From NCBI GenBank assembly GCA_963809925.1, contig CAWELH010000004.1, positions 930,001 to 994,000 on the forward strand: a stretch of 64,000 bases of DNA, given 5' to 3'. The stretch comes from DASQZK01 sp963809925. Lineage in GTDB: Bacteria > Bacteroidota > Bacteroidia > Bacteroidales > GCA-2748055. A model generated the notes under the pieces. That model searched no databases. It had not been told where the DNA came from and saw nothing but the letters and a program-made list of their open reading frames with translations. Each line of letters begins with the position of its first letter. Position 1 is the stretch's first letter. Positions 1 through 8,636 of the stretch are shown here, in pieces. Both the position numbers and the translations under genes were made by a program.

Positions 1-2
1 CT

Positions 3-851
3 ATGGGTTTTCAAGTGAGGGAGGTGTATCTGCGGGATGTGGTCAGACAGGCACAAGGATCGGGCATACTCACAAATGCGACTCAGCTCCGCAATATCAT
101 GGAGGAAAGCCGGGTTGAGATGCCTCATTTTGAAATTGATGCGTATTCAGATATTGAGAGAATTGGAGGAGTGGAACTTCTTGAAGAACTGGAAAACTGT
201 TATTCAAAATATGGTGTAAATGACACCATCGTAGTAAGCAGGTCAAATAAGCGTGCCAACCGATTCAACCAGGGGATCCGGAACCAAATCCTATGGCATG
301 AAGATGAGATCGTCATGAATGATTTGCTGATGGTTGTGAAGAATAACTATTTCTGGAATTCGCCAGAAGAAAAACTTGATTTCATCGCCAACGGTGACAT
401 TGTCACTATCCTGAGAATCAATGGTTACCAGTCGTTGTACGGCTACCGGTTTGCGGATGTCACCCTCGGCTTTGTCGATTATGAAAATCTTGAGCTGGAT
501 GTCACCATAAACCTCGACACACTGGCTATCGATACCGCAGCCCTGCCCATCAACCGTCAGAAAGAATTTTTCAACACGGTCATCGAAGATTACGCCGATG
601 AGCCCGACCGAAAGAAACAGATCGATAAAGTGATCGGCAACCCGTACTTTAATGCACTCCAGGTAAAATTTGCCTATGCCGTCACCTGCCATAAAGCGCA
701 GGGGGGCCAGTGGAAAGCCGTTTTTATTGATCCCGGATACTTCGTAGAAGATATGCTAAATACAGAATATCTGCGGTGGATGTACACGGCGGTCACAAGG
801 GCGACGGAGAAATTGTATCTTGTGAATTTTCCGGATGAATTTTTTGGTTAG
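3..851 (+). CDS. RecD-like / UvrD-family DNA helicase, C-terminal part (5' truncated by window)
   Basis: This is the C-terminal portion of a superfamily 1 helicase. The end has the UvrD_C_2 pattern: a VTCHKAQGGQW segment (helicase motif V-like, coupling ATP hydrolysis to DNA binding) about 40 residues before MYTAVTRATEKLYLV (motif VI, with the arginine that contacts ATP). The Walker A and B motifs expected at the N-terminus are not present, and the frame is open to the window edge, so the gene starts upstream and the first ATG here is probably internal. Bacteroidota carry a compact RecD-like ATPase of about 470 residues that fits. The role is probably DNA repair or recombination. A convergent gene follows after about 160 bp. 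Confidence 0.8.
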   Translation: MGFQVREVYLRDVVRQAQGSGILTNATQLRNIMEESRVEMPHFEIDAYSDIERIGGVELLEELENCYSKYGVNDTIVVSRSNKRANRFNQGIRNQILWHEDEIVMNDLLMVVKNNYFWNSPEEKLDFIANGDIVTILRINGYQSLYGYRFADVTLGFVDYENLELDVTINLDTLAIDTAALPINRQKEFFNTVIEDYADEPDRKKQIDKVIGNPYFNALQVKFAYAVTCHKAQGGQWKAVFIDPGYFVEDMLNTEYLRWMYTAVTRATEKLYLVNFPDEFFG

Positions 852-1013
852 TAACACTGTCAGCCGAATTTATATAACCGGCCGTATTTTAAATCTGTAC
901 TTCAGCGGAGATAGAGTATGAAAATGCTGCCAGAGAGAAAAAAAAAGTAACAAGGTCTACAGAATTCAGGGTACAAAATGCGACGTATTCAATAGCAGGC
1001 TTTCAGAAGGTGT

Positions 1014-2255
1014 CTATTTTCCGATCAATATTTCAGCACCCAGAGAGATCCCGAGAGTCCTGACCTGGATATGGTCCTTTAAATAATAATTGCCGTTAGC
1101 CAATGAATTTCTTGTCTCATATTCTATGTTTGCCTGAAGGTTGAAGCGTTTATTTACTTTCAACCCTGCTCCTGCACCAAGAATGATAGCGCCATAGTAG
1201 GTATGTGTGTCTGTATCACCTGTCAGTTCGTAGGTTCCCAGTGTACGTGAAACCTGGAAGATTTTAAACTCTTTATTCACAAGAAAAATGTTATCGTACC
1301 CAAGGTAAATTTCAGGATAAACTCTATGATACCCAATTTTATAACGGAGCATCAACGGAATGTGAATGACGTCATAATTTGTTACCACTTCTATGCCGGA
1401 TCGTGTCCCTGAGGTAAAAATTTTATCGAATTGGTTATCAGACCATACGGCGTTTATTCCAAAATCCAGGTTATCGGATACCAGGGGCGGGTTATAGTAG
1501 AATTGAAAGCCGTACATCATCCTGCTACTCTTCTCAAAATCTCCCGAAGATTTTACGCCAAGGTATGAGGTCAAAACACCGGTTTTAATCCCGTAGGTAA
1601 ATCTTACATCCAGGCTCTTTGTATAATCAATACACGGATAATCATTGCAGACATCATTATGATAATCCTTAGAGATATTTACCAGTGCCCTTGCACTTAG
1701 CGGTGTATGGTCTATTTTATTGTACAGCTTTCTGTCGTCTCCGAAAGCCACGTGAAGTATAGCTTTGTATTTATCTTTAACAAGAACCACCGTTTTATCA
1801 TTAGGGTAGCCTATTGAATTACCTACGACCCGTCGTTCTGTTTTTTCTTCCCGGGGAAAAAGCTCCTGAATCCCAAGACCGGCCTTTTCAATATAAAAGT
1901 GGGAGGCCGAGGCTTCTTTTAAGTAATAGATATCAGCGATGCCGTCAATCAGGCATTCAAGAAATACGCTTGTGGAATCGCCATTCAACGGGATGACTCT
2001 GGACACAAATAATTTTCCGTCGGTATAGTGATAGGCTTTAAGGTTCTCCGGTTCGTATTTAACCGGCTCGGAGGTCAGCGTGGATTTGAAATAGCATTCT
2101 TTAGCGCTTTTCAGGTAGTCAGACTGCCCTATATATCCGTAGATTGTATCATTGTGACTGTTAATGATAAACCCGGCGAGGTATTCCCCCTGGGAAAAGA
2201 TCCGGATCGGTGTAACGAACAACAAAAGAAGAAGCAGACCGGAGAAATATTTCAT
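1014..2255 (-). CDS. Putative outer-membrane beta-barrel protein, paralogue A
   Basis: The 413-residue product starts with a clear signal peptide (hydrophobic run in residues 4-18, cleavage likely after IFSQG). The N-terminal half has the GFIINSHNDTIYGYI-type segment common in uncharacterised Bacteroidota surface proteins. It is followed by a Cys-rich CNDYPCIDY motif and a C-terminal half of alternating aromatic and polar strands (FGINAVWS, IPLMLRYKIG, ILGAGAGLKV) that looks like a PorT-type outer-membrane barrel. It is a clear paralogue of the equally long gene just upstream (about 50 bp away), probably in one operon. The function is unknown; a role in envelope or transport is inference only. 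Confidence 0.75.
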   Translation of the reverse strand: MKYFSGLLLLLLFVTPIRIFSQGEYLAGFIINSHNDTIYGYIGQSDYLKSAKECYFKSTLTSEPVKYEPENLKAYHYTDGKLFVSRVIPLNGDSTSVFLECLIDGIADIYYLKEASASHFYIEKAGLGIQELFPREEKTERRVVGNSIGYPNDKTVVLVKDKYKAILHVAFGDDRKLYNKIDHTPLSARALVNISKDYHNDVCNDYPCIDYTKSLDVRFTYGIKTGVLTSYLGVKSSGDFEKSSRMMYGFQFYYNPPLVSDNLDFGINAVWSDNQFDKIFTSGTRSGIEVVTNYDVIHIPLMLRYKIGYHRVYPEIYLGYDNIFLVNKEFKIFQVSRTLGTYELTGDTDTHTYYGAIILGAGAGLKVNKRFNLQANIEYETRNSLANGNYYLKDHIQVRTLGISLGAEILIGK

Positions 2256-2305
2256 ACAATGTTTTATTGGGTAAAGCAGTTTTAAAGTAAATCAGAATAC
2301 CTCAC

Positions 2306-3547
2306 TCATGATCCTTTCCCAATCTTAAAGTTAGCACCAAATGTCAGCATTACGGCATTGATACGCTGGAAGTCCATGAGATGTCTGAAATTCGACCCTG
2401 GTACTCGTCTCTCAAAATACAGGCACATATTTATTTCTGATTTTTCGTTCAGGTGGTATGACAATTCCGTCCCGCCTGTGAGCCCAAAGTGATACATGAT
2501 AAAGCGTGAATCGACAGGGTAGGAAATAACTGGTGAATATTTGAATGCTTCGAAAGACCTGTCCAGCAGTAAAACGTTGTTGAGTCCGGCTACCACTGCG
2601 GGTTGAAATTTTTTGAGCGGGAATCGGTATTTGATCAGCAGCGGGATCCGGAAAGCATCGTACGATACATCAATATCATATAGCCTTACTTCTTTTTCAA
2701 ACTTGGTAAAAAGTTTTGTGCTGTAAATCCTGTCAAAATGATTCGAGGAGTTCATCAATCCTGATTCCAGCGTCCAGTTTTTTGAAAGAAAGGATGGGTT
2801 CATACCTATGCGAATTCCATATATTGGTCTGATATTCAGTGCATAGTCTTTCGAAGAGTACATGGTCATCCACGAAACAATGACACCAGCTTGTGGACCG
2901 TAGGTTATATTTGCATGCATCTCCCTGCTGTAATCTATGCATGCATATTCATTGCAAACGTCCCTGTGATAAGCCTTGGCTATTTTAATAAGGTCCTTTG
3001 CTCCGAGAGAGGTCTTGTTTATCTGATCATAAAGGGCCTGATCGTCGGAAAAGGTATAGCGTAAAACACCTTTATATTTTTCATTTGTTTTCAGCAACTT
3101 TTTGTCATTGCCAAATAAGTCTTTCTGAATAATTTCAGATTCTTCTATGGTGAGTTCAAAAAGACCTTTCCCGCTTCGCTCTATAAAATAGTGATCTTTC
3201 CTCATATCCCTGAGAGTATAGATATCAGCGATGCCGTCGACCAGGTATTCCAGGAAGAATCTTACAGAATCACCATTTTGTATGATGGTTTTAGAGACGT
3301 AAAACTTTCCGTTTTCGAAATGATACGCCTGGATATCATCGGGTCCATATTTTGTTGGGTCGCTCTCAGGCAAAATTTTAAACAGGCATTGCCGGCTGTT
3401 TGAAATGTAATTTTTCTGGTCAATGAAGCCGGGAATGGTGTCATTATCCGAAGTAATGATGTATCCTGCGGCAAAATCAGCCTGTGAGAATAATCCCTGC
3501 ACAGTAAGAGCAAGCAAAATTATAGCAACAAAGGTGATTCTGATCAT
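2306..3547 (-). CDS. Putative outer-membrane beta-barrel protein, paralogue B
   Basis: This 413-residue protein has a signal peptide (MIRITFVAIILLALTVQGLFSQ). It aligns end to end with its downstream neighbour: shared GYIITSDNDTIPGFI, YHFENGKFYVS, LVDGIADIY, CNEYACIDYS, and a C-terminal barrel-like region ending in LTFGANFKIGKG. The two CNxYxCIDY cysteines are kept in both copies and could form a disulfide in the periplasm (inference). The pair looks like a tandem duplication that has diverged considerably. It is probably the first gene of a two-gene minus-strand unit. No catalytic motif is recognised. Confidence 0.75.
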   Translation of the reverse strand: MIRITFVAIILLALTVQGLFSQADFAAGYIITSDNDTIPGFIDQKNYISNSRQCLFKILPESDPTKYGPDDIQAYHFENGKFYVSKTIIQNGDSVRFFLEYLVDGIADIYTLRDMRKDHYFIERSGKGLFELTIEESEIIQKDLFGNDKKLLKTNEKYKGVLRYTFSDDQALYDQINKTSLGAKDLIKIAKAYHRDVCNEYACIDYSREMHANITYGPQAGVIVSWMTMYSSKDYALNIRPIYGIRIGMNPSFLSKNWTLESGLMNSSNHFDRIYSTKLFTKFEKEVRLYDIDVSYDAFRIPLLIKYRFPLKKFQPAVVAGLNNVLLLDRSFEAFKYSPVISYPVDSRFIMYHFGLTGGTELSYHLNEKSEINMCLYFERRVPGSNFRHLMDFQRINAVMLTFGANFKIGKGS

Positions 3548-3648
3548 AATGGTAGTTTTCGGGGAAAATAGGTAAGCTATATCGAAGTTAATAATTTAGA
3601 AAATAAGATTTGTTCTAAATTGTCGTCTCACGGGCCGTGGTATGCAAA

Positions 3649-3732
3649 ACGGGCATGGTCCTCATATGGTACAGGTAAAGAGACTTCCTGTTGAGGATTT
3701 CGTCCCCGGTACCATACGGAAACCGTGCCCGT
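3649..3732. repeat. Imperfect long inverted repeat in intergenic DNA
   Basis: The arms ACGGGCATGGT (3649-3659) and ACCGTGCCCGT (3722-3732) pair with one G-U wobble. A second inner pair, ATGGTAC (3666-3672) with GTACCAT (3709-3715), leaves a loop of about 36 nt. The structure lies between the YjbQ gene and the tandem outer-membrane genes, all on the minus strand. It lacks a clear terminal T-run on either strand, so a plain intrinsic terminator is unlikely. It could be a structured 5' leader or a dispersed palindromic repeat. Confidence 0.5.
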
Positions 3733-3757
3733 ATTGAAAAATGCTCTTCCGACTTAT

Positions 3758-4174
3758 TTATTCACCAATAATCTTGACCAACACCCTTTTTCTCCTTTTA
3801 CCGTCAAATTCACCATAAAATATCTGCTCCCAGGGTCCGAAATCCAGTTTCCCGTTTGAAATAGCCACCACAACCTCGCGTCCCATGACAGTCCGTTTCA
3901 GATGTGCATCGGCATTGTCTTCAAAACCATTGTGCTTATATTGAGAATAGGGTTTTTCCGGTGCCAGTTTTTCCAGCCAGACTTCAAAATCCTGGTGTAG
4001 TCCGGGCTCATCATCATTGATAAAAACACTTGCTGTGATATGCATGGCATTAACAAGCAACAGGCCCTCGGTTACCTCGCTTTCTGCCAGGCATTTCTCT
4101 ACTTTTGGTGTAATGTTGATCAATTCTCTCCGCTTTGTGATATCAAACCAGAGTTCTTTACGATATGATTTCAT
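3758..4174 (-). CDS. YjbQ family protein (UPF0047)
   Basis: The 138-residue protein covers the whole compact YjbQ fold. Visible family features are ITPKVEKCLAES near the N-terminus, GLLLVNAMHITASVFINDDEPGLHQDF (His and acidic residues of the putative metal/phosphate site), HNGFEDNADAHLKRTVMGREV and a final LDFGPWEQIFYGEFDG. Members have been linked to thiamine-phosphate synthase-like side activity, but the physiological role is not settled. The gene stands alone between intergenic stretches of about 210 bp. Family assignment is secure, function less so. Confidence 0.9.
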   Translation of the reverse strand: MKSYRKELWFDITKRRELINITPKVEKCLAESEVTEGLLLVNAMHITASVFINDDEPGLHQDFEVWLEKLAPEKPYSQYKHNGFEDNADAHLKRTVMGREVVVAISNGKLDFGPWEQIFYGEFDGKRRKRVLVKIIGE

Positions 4175-4391
4175 TATGCAGTGATTTATGATAAAAATTT
4201 ATTCCTCAGTCTGCTTATATTCCGGGCATCCCGGCTCCACCTTTCATGCTATATCGAAATTGTATAATGCAGGATGGCAGAACAGAAAAAAATCTTAATG
4301 ATCAGTCTAATACCCTTCTTCCCTGAATCCATCTGTCAATCCTTGTCATTCATTCGCAAGGTTAAGATTCGGGGGTAACTTTATCTCCAAA

Positions 4392-6137
4392 TTACAAAAG
4401 CTCCAACTCATCCTGCAGCTTCACAATCCTTTCGCTGAGGACACGATCCACCTTTTCAAATTCGGAGGCCTGCCCCAGCTGTTGATTTACACTAAAATAA
4501 AATTTGATCTTTGGCTCCGTTCCGGATGGTCTGATAGATATTTTCGTGCCGTCCTCAAGGAAGAACTGAAGGACATTGGAGGTTGGAAGATCAATCATCG
4601 TTTCATTTCCACTTAGCTGATCATAACTCATGCTGCTCTGATAATCAGATATGTTGATAAGCCTGGATCCGCCCAGTGACACAGGCGGATTTTTCCGGTA
4701 ATTGTCCATCATCCTGTTAATCTCTTCAACGCCTTCTTTACCTTTTCTTACGACAGAGATCAGGGATTCCTTATAGAATCCGAACTCCAGGTAAATATCA
4801 AGGAGAATGTCGAAGAGTGATTTGCCCTGTGATTTAGCCCAGGCTGTAACCTCAGCAATCAGAGAGCATGACATTACGGCATCCTTGTCCCTTACGAAAT
4901 CACCGGCAAGATATCCGTAGCTCTCTTCACCTCCACAAATAAACTTCAGGCTACCTTCGTGTTTTTTTATGATGTCGGCGATATACTTGAAGCCTGTCAG
5001 GACATCAAAATGCTTCACATTGAATTTATCCGCCATCTTGTTCAGCAGATCAGTGGTTACAATGGTCTTGCAGATGAATTCACGACCATGCAGTTTATTT
5101 TTGTCTGCCCAGGCACTCAGAAGATAGTACACGAGCAAAGAAGCAGTTTGATTCCCGTTGAGCAGGCTGATCTGTCCATTCTGATTCTTCACAGCAACAC
5201 CAACGCGATCGGCATCAGGATCGGTTGCCATCACAAGGTCGGCATCGATCTGCCGGCCTTTGGCAACAGCCATTTCCATGGCTGCAGGCTCCTCCGGGTT
5301 GGGCGATTTTACCGTCGGGAAATTTCCATCTGTGACATCCTGTTCCGGTATATTAAAAATGTTTTTGAAGCCCATTTTTTTAAGTGCCATGGGTACTAAC
5401 ATCACTCCTGAACCATGTATGGGCGTGTACACAATTTTAAGATCCGACTGTTGTTCAATGATTTCCGGATTTAAGGAAAGCTCCTTGATTTTGTCGGTGT
5501 AGATTTCATCGATTTCATGTCCAATCGCTTCAATCTTCGACTCATTGCCGTCGAAACGTATGTCGGCTGCTGATTTAATACGCAGCACTTCATTGATGAT
5601 ATTCCTGTCGTGGGGTGCAATGATCTGACCGCCATCATTCCAGTAAACTTTATACCCGTTATACTCTTTTGGATTGTGTGAGGCAGTGATCTCAACTCCG
5701 CTTTGGGCTCCGAGGTGCCGGATGGCAAAGCTCAGTTCCGGGGTAGGGCGGAGGCTATCAAAGAGAAAAACCCGGAAACCGTTAGCTGTAAATATTTTAG
5801 CCGTAGTTTCGGCAAAAAGCCGGCTGTTGTTCCTTGAATCATGTCCCACCACCACTTTGATCTCTGTTTTACCCGCAAATTGTTTATTAATATAATTGGA
5901 CAGCCCCTGTGTAGCCATTCCAACCGTGTAGATATTCATCCGGTTGGTGCCGACACCCATGATGCCACGAAGTCCCCCTGTACCAAATTCCAGGTCACGG
6001 TAGAAAGATTCAATCATTTCGTTCTCATCGTTTTCGAGAAGATATTTAACTCTTTTTCGTGTCTCTTCATCATAATTTGCTCCGAGCCAGGACTTTGCGC
6101 GGTCTCTGACCTGGTTTATCATGTCGTTGGTTTCCAT
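4392..6137 (-). CDS. pgm: Phospho-sugar mutase (phosphoglucomutase/phosphomannomutase)
   Basis: This enzyme interconverts hexose 6-phosphate and hexose 1-phosphate through a phosphoserine. At 581 residues it has the length of the long PgcA/PGM2-like class. Visible motifs are the catalytic loop TASHNP (residues 151-156, Ser153), the metal loop DPDADR (306-311), the sugar-binding GGEESYGY and the phosphate-binding RPSGTEPK near the C-terminus. The start lies 8 bp downstream of the rfbD stop, so it is the last gene of the nucleotide-sugar operon. There it would supply glucose 1-phosphate to RfbA and to a UDP-glucose pyrophosphorylase encoded elsewhere. Exact substrate preference (glucose versus mannose) cannot be read from the sequence. 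Confidence 0.93.
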   Translation of the reverse strand: METNDMINQVRDRAKSWLGANYDEETRKRVKYLLENDENEMIESFYRDLEFGTGGLRGIMGVGTNRMNIYTVGMATQGLSNYINKQFAGKTEIKVVVGHDSRNNSRLFAETTAKIFTANGFRVFLFDSLRPTPELSFAIRHLGAQSGVEITASHNPKEYNGYKVYWNDGGQIIAPHDRNIINEVLRIKSAADIRFDGNESKIEAIGHEIDEIYTDKIKELSLNPEIIEQQSDLKIVYTPIHGSGVMLVPMALKKMGFKNIFNIPEQDVTDGNFPTVKSPNPEEPAAMEMAVAKGRQIDADLVMATDPDADRVGVAVKNQNGQISLLNGNQTASLLVYYLLSAWADKNKLHGREFICKTIVTTDLLNKMADKFNVKHFDVLTGFKYIADIIKKHEGSLKFICGGEESYGYLAGDFVRDKDAVMSCSLIAEVTAWAKSQGKSLFDILLDIYLEFGFYKESLISVVRKGKEGVEEINRMMDNYRKNPPVSLGGSRLINISDYQSSMSYDQLSGNETMIDLPTSNVLQFFLEDGTKISIRPSGTEPKIKFYFSVNQQLGQASEFEKVDRVLSERIVKLQDELELL

Positions 6138-6145
6138 ATGCTTAC

Positions 6146-7021
6146 TTACGTGTTTTTATTATACTCTTTAATACAAACTGAAAGGCTTTCCTTCCAGTGA
6201 GGGATTTCAATAGAATAAATCTCTTTTATTTTCATTTTGTTCAATACACTGTAAAATGGACGGGGAGCAGGAAGAGGAAACGAGGATGTATCGACAGGAA
6301 TGATGGTGGCTTTATGACCGGAAAGCGCAGCGATTTCGCAGGCAAAATCGTACCAGCTGGTTATACCTTCAGCCGAATAGTGATAGATCCCGGGGAAAAA
6401 TGATGCCCGATCTTCAAGGGAGGCATCAACAATTTGCAGGATGACGTTTGCAAGATCAGGGGCATAGGTAGGTGTGCCCGTCTGATCGTAGATCACCCTT
6501 ACCACTTCCTGCCCGTTAGTCAGCCGGTGCATAGTCCGGAAAAAATTATGACCGTGTACAGAATAGAGCCAGGAAGTACGGATAATGATTACATGATCTT
6601 CTCCAAGGATGGATTCCTCACCTTTCAGTTTGCTTTGACCATACACCGATTCCGGATCGGGAATATCCGTTTCATGGTATGGAATAAAATGTCTCCCGCT
6701 GAAAACATAATCGGTGGAGATATGGATCAGACGTGCATTGGAAAGTTTTGCCGCATCGCTGAGAGATTTTACTGCTTCAGCATTCAGCAGGTAACAATTT
6801 TCGACATCCGTTTCCGCCTTATCTACAGCGGTATAGGCAGCACAGTTGATGATGAAGTCGGGATTAAGGGTGGAGATATATTGATGACATTCTGCGTGAT
6901 TGGTGATATCCAGCTCATTAAGATCGGTGTACACGAATTGGATACCGGGATACAAACGGGCTTTTTCTTTCAGACTAATGCCTAATTGCCCGTTTGAACC
7001 TGTAATAAGTATTTTTGCCAT
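6146..7021 (-). CDS. rfbD: dTDP-4-dehydrorhamnose reductase
   Basis: RfbD catalyses the last step of dTDP-L-rhamnose synthesis, NAD(P)H-dependent reduction of the 4-keto sugar. It is a short-chain dehydrogenase of 290 residues with the Rossmann motif GSNGQLG near the start, NCAAYTAVDKAE, the STDYVFSG segment and the catalytic YGQSK tetrad region. The reading frame is open 30 codons further upstream, but that extension lacks homology-like character; the ATG at 7021, which gives MAKILITGSNGQLG, is the natural start. It lies 34 bp after rfbC and 8 bp before pgm in the nucleotide-sugar operon. Confidence 0.93.
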   Translation of the reverse strand: MAKILITGSNGQLGISLKEKARLYPGIQFVYTDLNELDITNHAECHQYISTLNPDFIINCAAYTAVDKAETDVENCYLLNAEAVKSLSDAAKLSNARLIHISTDYVFSGRHFIPYHETDIPDPESVYGQSKLKGEESILGEDHVIIIRTSWLYSVHGHNFFRTMHRLTNGQEVVRVIYDQTGTPTYAPDLANVILQIVDASLEDRASFFPGIYHYSAEGITSWYDFACEIAALSGHKATIIPVDTSSFPLPAPRPFYSVLNKMKIKEIYSIEIPHWKESLSVCIKEYNKNT

Positions 7022-7055
7022 GAGAATATTCGTCGTATTACCAAAATACCAGTAT

Positions 7056-7616
7056 TTAACCAGCAAAGTTAAAGTTAAGTTCCGCATTTTCAAAGGAAGG
7101 AAGGGAAGCATCTTTCCCTGAGATAATTTCTTTCATTCCGGCAGTCTTCCAGTCAATGTTCAGTGAAGGATCGTTGTAGAGGATACCTTTCTCGCTGGCA
7201 GGAGTATAAAATGCGTCGCATTTATACATCACCACGGCAGTTTCACTTAATACTGAGAATCCGTGGGCGAAACCTTTTGGAATATAGAACTGCAGGTGAT
7301 TCTCTGATGATAATTCGATCCCATGCCATGTTCCAAATGTAGGAGATCCCTTTCTTATATCTACGGCGACATCATAGATTACTCCCTCCAGGACACGAAT
7401 GAGTTTTGACTGGGCAAAGGGTTCAAGCTGATAGTGTAAACCCCGGATTACGCCTCGCATTGATTTTGACTGATTATCCTGGACAAACTGATCTGTGATC
7501 CCGGCACTCTCCAGCTCTGAAGTATTAAAACTTTCAAAGAAATATCCTCTCTCATCCCTGAAAATACGTGGCTCAATAATCAGAAGGCCGGGTATACCTG
7601 TTTCATTAAAAATCAT
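7056..7616 (-). CDS. rfbC: dTDP-4-dehydrorhamnose 3,5-epimerase
   Basis: This cupin-fold epimerase converts dTDP-4-keto-6-deoxyglucose to dTDP-4-keto-rhamnose. The 186-residue protein shows the family landmarks: IFRDERGYFFESFN, QDNQSKSMRGVIRGLHYQ with the catalytic His, VIYDVAVDIRKGSPTFG, and IPKGFAHGFSVLSETA. The start was set at the ATG at 7616 (MIFNETGIPGL); a GTG at 7655 would add 13 residues that do not look like the family. The order rfbA-rfbC-rfbD is the usual one, but rfbB is missing. Confidence 0.94.
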   Translation of the reverse strand: MIFNETGIPGLLIIEPRIFRDERGYFFESFNTSELESAGITDQFVQDNQSKSMRGVIRGLHYQLEPFAQSKLIRVLEGVIYDVAVDIRKGSPTFGTWHGIELSSENHLQFYIPKGFAHGFSVLSETAVVMYKCDAFYTPASEKGILYNDPSLNIDWKTAGMKEIISGKDASLPSFENAELNFNFAG

Positions 7617-7688
7617 ATTTTCAAATCTTCGGTGTGAATGAATGATGGTTAACACGTTGACCGTTTTTTTCCTGCAGTTCCTGCACGG

Positions 7689-8576
7689 TCAGGAAGGGAA
7701 TTGTTTATTCCGCTCATCGGCAATCCTCTCCAGGTATTCAGCATACTGGCTTTTGCCATGCTCTTCAGCGAGGAAAAGAAGCTGTTCACGGTTAATGTAC
7801 CCTTTTTTAAATGCAACCTCTTCGATACAGGATATCTTAAGTCCCTGTCGTTTTTCAATGGTATAAATAAAGGTAGATGCCTGGAGCAGGCTTTCCTGTG
7901 TACCGGTGTCAAGCCAGGCAATGCCTCTGCCCATTAGTTTGACGCTAAGTTTATTTTCAGCTAAATACAGTTTGTTAAGATCGGTGATCTCCAGCTCACC
8001 TCTTGGAGAAGGCCTGAGTGATTTGGCTTTTTCAACCACTGTTCTGTCATAAAAATACAAACCGGTGACGGCATAGTTCGATTTTGGGTTCTTTGGTTTT
8101 TCTTTAAGGCTCAGAACCTTCCCTTTTTTGTCAAATTCGACGACACCGTATCGTTCCGGATCATTGACATAATAACCGAACACCACGGCGCCCTTTTCAA
8201 GTTTTGAAGTTTCAGCCAGCACCTGCCCGAAACCATGTCCATAAAAAATGTTATCACCGAGGATAAGGCAAACTGTATCGTTGCCGATGAATTCTTCACC
8301 GATCAGGAAGGCCTGTGCCAATCCTTCTGGTTTAGGCTGTTCAGCATAGCGGAATGTCAATCCCAGATGTTCGCCGCTGCCAAGTAATTCACGGTACATC
8401 GGAAGGTCCCTGGGTGTAGAGATGATCAGAATTTCCCGGATATCTGCCAGCATCAGGACCGACAACGGGTAATAGATCATTGGTTTGTCGTACACGGGTA
8501 TGATCTGTTTAGAAATACTGCGTGTTATCGGGTAAAGTCGGGTACCGGATCCTCCGGCCAGTATTATGCCTTTCAT
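7689..8576 (-). CDS. rfbA: Glucose-1-phosphate thymidylyltransferase
   Basis: RfbA makes dTDP-glucose from glucose 1-phosphate and dTTP, the entry step to dTDP-rhamnose. The 295-residue protein has the nucleotidyltransferase signature GGSGTRLYPITRSISKQ at residues 8-24, then VYDKPMIYYPLS, the metal-binding ILGDNIFYG, and GIAWLDTGTQESLLQAS. Length and motifs match the short RmlA class. It lies 60 bp downstream of the decarboxylase gene and 72 bp upstream of rfbC, on the same strand, so cotranscription is likely. Confidence 0.95.
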   Translation of the reverse strand: MKGIILAGGSGTRLYPITRSISKQIIPVYDKPMIYYPLSVLMLADIREILIISTPRDLPMYRELLGSGEHLGLTFRYAEQPKPEGLAQAFLIGEEFIGNDTVCLILGDNIFYGHGFGQVLAETSKLEKGAVVFGYYVNDPERYGVVEFDKKGKVLSLKEKPKNPKSNYAVTGLYFYDRTVVEKAKSLRPSPRGELEITDLNKLYLAENKLSVKLMGRGIAWLDTGTQESLLQASTFIYTIEKRQGLKISCIEEVAFKKGYINREQLLFLAEEHGKSQYAEYLERIADERNKQFPS

Positions 8577-8636
8577 TACTTTTAAGTTATGGTTCCAGAA
8601 AAGATCTCGTTAAAATTAACTCTCCATCTCCCATTT

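Noticed and set aside
6434..6985. 183-codon plus-strand frame
   Set aside because: Antisense shadow of rfbD; no family features.
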